Source of the DNA: Marsupella aquatica
Lineage: Eukaryota > Marchantiophyta
Reading direction: 5' to 3'
Length of the DNA: 64,000 nucleotides
Assembly (NCBI GenBank): GCA_973895155.1
Contig: OZ316894.1
Coordinates: forward strand, 2,046,001 to 2,110,000
Each line of letters starts with the position of its first letter. Position 1 is the stretch's first letter. A model generated the notes under the pieces. It saw only the letters and a program-made list of their open reading frames with translations, was not told where the DNA came from and searched no databases. Positions 56,491-64,000 of this stretch are shown piece by piece. Position numbers and translations under genes: made by a program.

Positions 56491-58830
56491 GTTCATTCAT
56501 GCACCAGCCCATCATGTAGCCTCAACTGAGCTTAAAAGGCCTTGCTTGTACCACCAACTGCAACAATGTGAAATGAAAGCCCATGCCATAAGCCAATTCA
56601 GAGCAGTGCCAACCTGCCTTGCCTTCACCATGAGTTAACTAACAAATATCTTTGACTCCTTCTCACATAGCTTTGCTACCTTTGTGCATTACTAGCTTGA
56701 ACATATGCCCAAGCTATAATCATAAATAAATGATGTGTATCATTGTGTCAGTCTCCAGTTCCACAGCCAACCACAGTTGTGCCCCCAAAGTCACCCTCTA
56801 GCTAGGGTCTTCATTCTGGAGTGTAGGCCCTTATCCTAGTTTTATAGATGTTTGAGCCTACATTTTTACCATTTGCCCATATTGACAACTCTCCAAGGTT
56901 TCTCCTTCAAATATTATTTCCCCCATCTTTCAGACGACCAGACAAACTGAGAATAGAGCAACATATACCTGAGTCTCAAATACCTAACCATGGGCCTTGC
57001 CTTGAAGGCATGCAAATGCAAAGCATGCTCAATGGCCCCCCACAGTTCCAATTTGAACCAATCTAGATACTTAGATGGTTGCTTCCCTACCTTGCTTTTC
57101 TTTGAAGGTACTGTTAGCTCTGCGTCTGAATCACTTTGCTACCCTTTTTGAGCAGGAGACTAACATCTCTCTTCTTCAGCTCGAGACTTTACAGGATCAT
57201 AGAGATAGATATAGATACAGTGGGGGTCACATGATCACTCGTCTTAGTAATTTGACCAGGTTGTGGGATCATGCCATGCCTAAGCAATGCTGGTTAATTG
57301 TGACCCACTCTCGGATCAAGATGTTTAGATGACCCCTGGGGTCTGGCTGTCACTTCCTCCCCGCTGCGGTGGCGTGTGTTTTCGTGGGCGTCTGCCCCTC
57401 GGGTTCTGGTGTTGTGAGTGATGGCCCTGAGGGTTTGTTGTTCTTTTTGCCGCTGGTTTTCGCCATGGTTCTTTTGAATGTCAGTTTGCGCACTGCCTCC
57501 TTCCCCCCAAAAAAAACAAAAAAAAGCTCTGGGTCTGAATTCAAGGCCTCAAGACTAGGTTTGGGGTTATTTTCTCCAAGGGTGTCATTGACAGTTCTCT
57601 CCAGGAGGATTGCTTTGCTCTGCCCCCTCTCTTTCCATGTCTCCTCACCGCATGATAGGAAGCTCATTGGGGCAATGTTTTCTTGGTCTTTGGCCTGTGA
57701 CCAATGCTCTGAAAAATATTTTCTCTTCTGAGGTAGGAGGTACTAGTACTTTATGAAATTGAGGTTGTATGCAAACACATTGGAATGCCTTGAAGTTATG
57801 CTCCCCTACTTGATCTTTAGCACATCTATCACACCAACAAGAAAAGGGGATGTGTCACTCTAAAGGCATCTAGCTCCTCCTCTTGAACAACAACAAGTGT
57901 GAACACCATGTCAGCCTAATGGGGAATGAGGAAATTTTCATCCAAAATACCTACTCAAAAAGGCAAAAGTGATATGGGATTCAACGGCAAAAATGGTGTG
58001 TGAGGCTTTCCCTTTTGTGCTTCAATTGATGTCTTGCTATAACTAATATGATTAGATCAAATACAAGCCATAAGGTCTCCATCCAAAACTTTTGAACTCC
58101 AATGGGATCCAAAAATGATTTTTGTATTGAGAGTTTAATTTGTTACTCTAAATCTGTATCATTCTCAAAACTTCAATGGGATTGAGTAAAAAGGTTTCAG
58201 AAAGAGATACCAACTTTTGACAGAAATTAGCTAGATTTCTTTCTTCATTAGCCTGTTTCCCACCTTGCCACACACCCCATTAGCAAATTTTACACTTATT
58301 CTGAAGCATCCATGGGACTGCACTGTCAAAAACAATCCAGAAAAAATAGTTTCAAAATATTCCTTGAATCTTCTTCTTCACAAAGGTTGACATAAGCCAC
58401 CTGGAAAAAAGAAATAACCTTAAAAAGTAACTTATCTTAGAGGGCAGGTAATACTCTATTACATAGCTACTTTTGGTAAAAAATTGCAAATTTTTTGGTC
58501 TTCCATGAGCCAGTTTTCCACCTAGCCACAAACCCCATTACCCAAAATCTAATGATTATGTCTAAATATAGGGTGATCTATATGTAATAAAAGTCCTCAG
58601 GTTGAGTTTTAGTGCCAATAATGCTCTAGCAATAGGACCTAAATTTACTTAAAGCATTAAGACATTTCTACTAAATCTGGTAAGAGCATAGGAGAATTTC
58701 CACAATGAGCCCATCCAAATCATGAGCATGCATTCTTTGCATAATGACCTGAAAATAACAAAGAGAAAAAGTTACAAAGTACATTAAGATAGCAACCATT
58801 AATCTAAAAAAATTTATCTAAGAAATATAT
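56491..58830. other. gene-free, CG-poor interval
   Basis: Only short frames. Around 57380-57500 there is a T/G-rich stretch ending in CCCCCCAAAAAAAACAAAAA. Two diverged phrases of the type CCACCTTGCCACACACCCCATTA and CCACCTAGCCACAAACCCCATTA lie about 250 bp apart at 58260 and 58517, so 58.2-58.6 kb includes an old duplication. Confidence 0.45.
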
Positions 58831-58839
58831 CACTACAGT

Positions 58840-59215
58840 AGTAGCGTCGTCTCTTTTACACAAAGTCCTATTCCTGGCGAACATGGAAAACCTTAAACCT
58901 CACCCTGAGGGTGAAAGCGGGTAATACTCTACTACCAACTTGAGGGCGGGTCAGAATGTAATCGTGAGTACCTATAATCAGTCCTATAGGGTAACCCCAG
59001 CTGAGGCGGTCATCCGGTTCCGGCTAAGGGCAGTCCCGGTCGACCCGTCATTCCCGCGATCCCGTCCTTCCGTCCAGAATTCCAGATATCGTACTGTAAG
59101 CGTCGCCGGCTTTTGGGATACCCACGTACGTCACCGCGCCGTCAAAATCTACGGGTCTGACACCCAATGCGACTCTGACACCTCGCACATTTCGATTCTC
59201 TCGGCTTAGTAAGTT
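58840..59215. other. CpG-rich island in a CG-poor desert
   Basis: About 370 bp with many CG dinucleotides (CCCGGTCGACCCGTC, CGTACGTCACCGCGCCGTC and others) inside some 9 kb of CG-poor DNA. An 89-codon plus-strand frame (58940-59209) crosses it, Arg/Ser/Val-rich, without recognisable domain. The start shows TGAGGGTGAAAGCGGGTAAT, and the phrases GGGTAATACTCTA recur at 58445 and 58919. It may be a recently inserted sequence not yet eroded by methylation, or an unmethylated regulatory site. Confidence 0.6.
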
Positions 59216-59483
59216 GGCCTCCGATTGTTATTTTACTGTATTAAAAACTGCGAAGATTCTCCCGGAGATAACGTACTATTGTCTAATTAATGCACTTTTT
59301 GATCGTGCTAGTGCTACGTTATCCTTGGGTCATTTGCTAAGAGATATACTTGTTAGACCCCAAAATGAAAAGAATTATTTGATGTACCCATGAGATATCG
59401 CCGTTGTTGTTGATGTACCTTAAATCAACGTACTTCAACCCTCATGGAGTCCATCGAGTAATTTTTTTCAATTTAAGGGTCCA

Positions 59484-59550
59484 TCATATACATATATATT
59501 TATTTATTTATTTATTTATCTCTATTTCTATTTCTATATATTTATTTATT
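59484..59550 (+). repeat. TTTA/CTATTT microsatellite
   Basis: CATATATATTTATTTATTTA runs on through further TTTA units, then TCTATTTCTATTTCTATATA. A simple low-complexity tract. Confidence 0.95.
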
Positions 59551-61700
59551 AATTTCTCCTTATCATTTGTTTCTTTTTCTCTAAAAAGTGTAAAGGTTTT
59601 GCATTACTCTTTGGTCATTCACTCCCAATTTTTGGTTGCTTGTTAGCTCTACAATGTATATGGGTAGCCCAACTGGAGATATATGCTTGATGGTCCCCTT
59701 TTATAAATAGTTTACCTGGTAGGCCCCACTAAACTATTATACAAAAGTGGTGTTACCCCAGGTGTTACAAACTAGGCTCCCCATTAATCTTATTTTATAG
59801 AGACCCTTTAGTAAGTTCCATACATATGTTTCTTGTGTGGTGTCAACGTGCATGCTCTAACATACTTAGTCCACCATCCGTGCCCTGGGTCATAGTCCAA
59901 CCATGCTTCCATGCTTGAAGACATGATGTATTATTTAGTTAGATGCTTTAGGGGATCCTTTGGATAGTTAGATGAGTGAGAGCATATGACATTTCTAGTC
60001 TAGTTCTTGCAGGCTTGCAAAGTTTTCCTGTGGTATGAGGGGTTATGCAAGTTTTCAAATTTGTATCATCTCTGGTATAGGAGGGGATTTATGGTGTCCC
60101 AATCATGTATCATGGAGGTTGTCAATTTTTATTGTGGAAGGAGGGGGGCATGGGCATTTAGCCAAGGCATTCCAACGATCACCTCAATGTTGTGTTTTGA
60201 TTGACACTTGCACAAATAGAAGCACAGAGAAAGACATCAAAACATCGTGAATAACTTATGCACAGCTTGCGTGAAGTAATCTAATGACAAAGGCAGTATG
60301 GTGAAAATGTCAAATGAATCATTTCAAACCTGAAGATATGAATAATGTTGTCTTCAGTTAAGTTACATTGTAGTTTGGGCATTGGCAGCCATTATCCTGT
60401 GGTTCCCCCCAAGTGTGTAGTTCATGGTTCCAGTAGGGTTGACCTCAATTTTCACACTAACTGTTATTGGTGATAGTATGAAACAAAACACCTTGTTACA
60501 ATAACATCTAACACACAAGTGTGATACGGGGCCTAGTCTGCAACAAAAGTTTTGTAGGGGCCATCACATAAACTTGTTCTAAGAGGCTCCCATCAAGCAT
60601 ATACCTCAATGCAATTGTTATGATTTTTCTGTTTTGCTAAGGGGGCAAATGTCACCTATGTGAAGAAATACAAGATGCTGGGAATATTCTCTATGTAAGT
60701 TTATAGCTAAAATCTGACCATTAGAATTTCCTAGATTTAGGGATGATGATGGTTAAGACATTTCAATGAGGTGAAACCTAACAAATTTTCAACACTTAAA
60801 AACTGGCTTCTAAGATGGGGGGGTGTGGGGCGTTACAAGAATGACTGCACAACAAATGGTGGTCACTCCCAAGATTTTATTGCAACCCTTCATATCAAGT
60901 GACAGGTTCATTTTGGCTTTACATGGAGATGATAAGACAAAATCTATCCATCCTACATGTATTGGAGTGGGACCCCTAAAATGCCTATGTAGACAGTGAC
61001 CAAAGTTTAAACTGCCTCTTGACATGATGAACCTCCTAATGTGATTTACTCTGAAGATCTACCAAGCTTCTCATTTGACTGCTGAGTAGGGCTTTAGTTC
61101 CATTGCTGCTGAGTAAGACTTTAGTTTCATTACCGCATTGGGCGACTTGCAGGTTTTCTGGCTCTTTGATCATTATTGAAAGAGGGGGGCTACAGTCCAT
61201 AGCCCCACGAGTTCATGCATTATGGGGAGTAGACCCCAAGTGTACTTTCCTTCATCCTACATAACAATTCACCTGCATCCCATAACCCCTCAAGCTAGGC
61301 TTCCAACAGGTCTATGAGGTCTCATAATGCTTGAGCCAAGCTGGTTAGGCTGCTCTAGCTAGTAGTTGTAAAACAAATTACCTGAGGGGTTATATGGTTA
61401 CATCTTGACACTAAAAATGAAACCCAACCATCAAGATCCAAGAATAAGTTCATAACCCTTGTTTTTAGCATGACAATGGGTTTCTTTACTCCCTGTTCAA
61501 TTTACTTTGGATATTTCTAATCGAGTAAACATGGGGTTCTAAAGGAATAGATTTCAGCATGGAGAATGACTTCAACGGGAAGCCAAGCATGGTTAAACAG
61601 AACTGAGACTATATTGGATATGATTCAAATGTGCACCAATACTTTCCAATCGTTTATTTCTGAAAATGTTTACATGTATGTATCTCAACCTATCATTGTG
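59551..61700. other. gene-free interval
   Basis: Short frames only. A 29-bp unit (CTGCTGAGTAGGGCTTTAGT, TCCATTG) is doubled at 61079-61136. A pure G run and GGTGTGGGGCG tract lies near 60817-60832. No mobile-element ends found. Confidence 0.45.
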
Positions 61701-61717
61701 AGACCTGTTGGCAAACT

Positions 61718-61998
61718 CTTGTCTTTTCCTATTTCTAACGATGAACCACCCACAAGCAAAGCCTGCAACTGGCTTGTAGTTTTGTCTTTCCCTATTTTTA
61801 GCCGGAACCGCCCACAAGCAAGGCATGCAACTGGCTTGCAGGTTTATCCTTTCCTATTTTTAGTGGTAAACCGCCCACTAGCAAGCTGGGCAACTGGCTA
61901 ACAATTTTGTCTTTCCTACTTTTAGTGGAAAACTGCCCACAAGCAAGCTAGGCAACTGGCTTGCAGTTTTGTCTTTTACTATTTTTAGTGAAAAACAT
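61718..61998 (+). repeat. minisatellite, 62-63-bp unit, about 4.5 copies
   Basis: Units share TTTGTCTTTCCTATTTTTAG, a TGGNAAACCGCCCACAAGCAA-like part and GCAACTGGCTTGCAG. Unit starts (the TTTGTCTTTCC part) lie near 61719, 61781, 61843, 61905 and 61967. The copies are contiguous with no spacers, so this is a minisatellite and not a CRISPR array. Confidence 0.92.
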
Positions 61999-62582
61999 TG
62001 GGGGCTTAACTGAAGTTGGGGTGTGGGTGGGAAGGGGGATTAAGGGCAAGGTGCTCAGTCCCTACACATGGTTGAACATGTGAGAAGTCACTAGAAACCA
62101 ATTGGATTTGAAAAGGTGAATGGACAAATGCAGTCAGGCTAGATGTGATAATGAGAAGGCAAACTTTAAAGACTGAAAATAATGGCCAGATGGACGGCAA
62201 GGTTTGCTTACCTGCTTGGATGGACTTTCTCCACAGGGATGGATTATGTTTAAACCTTGAATCTGCTAGGCTAACATGTTTTACATTAACAGGTACAAAA
62301 TAATGGGCAATTTGACATCTATTTGATGATTTTAGATGATCATATTTTGAGCAGGATTTCTTCAGAACCGCTAATGTCTTAAGACCCATTCAATGCCCAT
62401 TCTAACAAACCAGGTTTAGTTCAACTCCAATCACAATTTGGAAACTATATGAATGCAAACAAATCAGACGGATTCACGTACAGAATTGAAGACCTGTCAT
62501 TGTGACTATAACGCAGGCAAGGGGTCCATCTGAATGCATAGTTAAGGGCAGGGTCCATCATTCAACTCGCATTAAGACCTGG
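61999..62582. other. gene-free interval
   Basis: A 127-codon minus-strand frame (62006-62389) has no recognisable content. Nothing else seen. Confidence 0.4.
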
Positions 62583-62801
62583 CATCAAGTCCCTGGGCCC
62601 TCAGTCTTAACTAATACATGGAGGACGTGCGAACGCTCCAAGGGTAGTTTTTATTCATTTTGAACTAATAATTATAATTATTATCGATAATAAGAGAACT
62701 TTTAATGGTAAAATGGAAATAACAAGGGGTAAACATGAAAAGGGCCCGATCGTAGGGGGGTCAACTTCTTTTACACGGAGTGAGGGCCCAGGGCATCAAG
62801 T
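62583..62801. mobile_element. MITE with 8-bp target-site duplication, hAT-like
   Basis: CATCAAGT flanks both sides (62583-62590 and 62794-62801). Between them a 203-bp element (62591-62793) starts CCCTGGGCCCTCA and ends with the exact reverse complement TGAGGGCCCAGGG, giving 13-bp terminal inverted repeats. The inside is AT-rich, holds a small palindrome (AATTATAATTATTATCGATA region) and cannot code for a transposase. An 8-bp duplication with short inverted repeats is the hallmark of hAT-superfamily elements; it would depend on a transposase supplied from elsewhere. Confidence 0.85.
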
Positions 62802-62878
62802 ACTGTAGTTAAGTTGGTTTACACCTCTAAAACTACATAAAAAGAGAGAAAACAACCAGTATGAGGTTCTTTTGAGTT

Positions 62879-63211
62879 TGTTTTATCTTAGGCATTTACT
62901 CTTAGCTCTAGGGTCACGGCTATAACCGTAGTTAGGGCTGAACTTAGTCGCGGACTAGGATAGGTTAACTAGGTTGCACACTATATCCCAAACGGTGTTT
63001 GCTTAAATAGTGAGGAATCAGGCTCATTGTTATGGAACCACTTGCGAGATAGGGAGATCTCGTATTGAGGAGACTCGATACAACCAAGGGGCCTAGAGTG
63101 CAGTAAAGTTCTTGTGTGTTCCTATGAATGTAGCCTCAGCTGAGATGAACCACATATTTATGTGTTGGATGATCATAGGCTTGCTGTTGTGAATATAGTC
63201 TTTACTCAACA
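62879..63211 (+). mobile_element. LTR, diverged relative of the 30-kb solo LTR
   Basis: In plus-strand sense it reads TTAGGCATTTACTC near the start, then GGTTAACTAGGTTGCACACT, ATATCCCA, AGGCTCATTGTTA, AGTAAAGTTCTTGTGTGTTCC and GAACCACATAT, and ends ACTCAACA, matching in order the minus strand of 30214-29874. It starts TG at 62879 and ends CA at 63211. No matching flanking 5-bp duplication and no primer-binding site were seen, so it may be an old solo LTR or the edge of a damaged element. Confidence 0.8.
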
Positions 63212-64000
63212 TTTTAAGGGCACACTCGGATAGCCTGAAACTTTACACTACCATGTGGATTATCAGGTTCACACAATAAATAGAAAATTCTTGAAAAGTT
63301 GAGCCTTAGAAATTTATTGAAAAGAGTCTTGCAAAACTTGAAAAATTACAAAGCATATTCTATATATTTTGATTAATACTGATTTATAAGAGTTTACATT
63401 GTTTTTAAGTGATTCAGATTGCAATTGAGAGCAATCATTTATGCCTTTGCGTCATAATTATTAACTCTTTGCAAACTGCATGCCCCATTCTGATTGTTCT
63501 TGGAGGTATCATGCAAAGGGCAAAGCAGGCACGAGCCAGAAAGACAACAGGGCTAAGCACAAAGTAAGACCGGCAAAATGGGGTTGAGAGGGGTAGTAAG
63601 TGACTCAGCCCAATGTATCCTTGAGGGGTCAACTACACAAAAAAAAACTGCAGGCACTAGGTCTCATTCAAAAAAAAGTATTTTAATACTATTTGACAGT
63701 TCTAGGAAGCCTAGGAAGTAAAATGAGGCATGTACAACATTAAAGTAGAGAAACATTTTGCTGTATACCTTTTATAGACTAAAATAATTTGATTATTCAA
63801 AATTCAAGATAGGGATAGTTATCTTTATAGTATGGGTTCACACTAGGTGAGGATGGCACGTGGTATCCTAAAAACACACCAAGTTACTGCCCAATTAAGG
63901 ATGCATCTTGAGGAGATTATTTTACCAAGTCAGTAAAAACCTAGCACAATGAGTCACCGCTAAACGAGTAGGAAAGTAGCCCCAGATCCAAGAGGTACTA
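63212..64000. other. no gene supported
   Basis: AT-rich sequence with short frames only. No internal retrotransposon domains follow the LTR at 62879-63211. Confidence 0.45.

Noticed and set aside
56123-56638. 171-codon plus-strand ORF
   Set aside because: No domain; the minus strand over the same interval looks slightly more protein-like, and neither is convincing.
61718-61998. CRISPR-like regular repeats
   Set aside because: Units are contiguous without unique spacers, and the DNA is plant nuclear; it is a minisatellite.

Overview
This window looks like nuclear DNA of a land plant. It holds a UDP-glycosyltransferase with a plant PSPG box, a flowering-promoting-factor-1-like (FPF1) gene, a protein that joins a CW zinc finger to a methyl-CpG-binding domain (an architecture known from plants), and a cytosolic ribosomal protein uS8 gene preceded by a telo-box. 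Introns are short GT-AG introns. The family content fits a streptophyte. Low gene density and the R2/LINE-like element would suit a bryophyte, lycophyte or fern, but I cannot name the species.

Layout. 0-7.3 kb: a possible fragment of an unrecognised Cys-rich protein (1.1-1.6 kb, minus) and a complete four-exon UGT gene (5.36-2.39 kb, minus). 7.4-21 kb: transposon and repeat desert with two opposed 5'-truncated copies of one non-LTR element (8.1-7.4 kb minus; 13.56-14.74 kb plus), a foldback MITE-like palindrome (9.66-9.82 kb), a strongly G-rich segment (11.4-11.6 kb) and tandem arrays. 21.4-23.1 kb: an intronless ORF of 544 codons for an unrecognised Cys/His- and Thr-Pro-rich protein. 25.1-25.7 kb: a diverged U6 snRNA copy just upstream of an FPF1-like gene. 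26-32.8 kb: tandem repeats, a solo LTR with perfect 5-bp target duplications, a tRNA-like (SINE-like) stretch, and a repeated block running up to the promoter of the ribosomal protein gene. 33.0-33.8 kb: three-exon RPS15A (uS8). 36.2-37.8 kb: two-exon short-chain dehydrogenase/reductase (minus), with a minisatellite in its intron. 38.4-43.8 kb: tandem and foldback repeats. 44.9-46.1 kb: two-exon gene for a protein with an N-terminal SAP-like motif and internal repeats. 47-49.3 kb: repeats. 52.4-50.2 kb: three-exon CW-MBD gene (minus). 54-64 kb: gene-poor, with a short CpG-rich island, a 62-bp minisatellite, an 8-bp-TSD MITE and a second LTR of the same family as the 30-kb solo LTR.

The genes do not form a pathway or cluster. 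UGT and SDR are generic tailoring enzymes but lie over 30 kb apart with unrelated genes between them. A striking feature by eye is compositional: gene islands keep CG dinucleotides, while the repeat deserts are nearly free of them, as expected from long-term methylation and deamination of transposon DNA. Exon joins were made by hand from splice consensus and reading-frame continuity. No alignment or database search was run.
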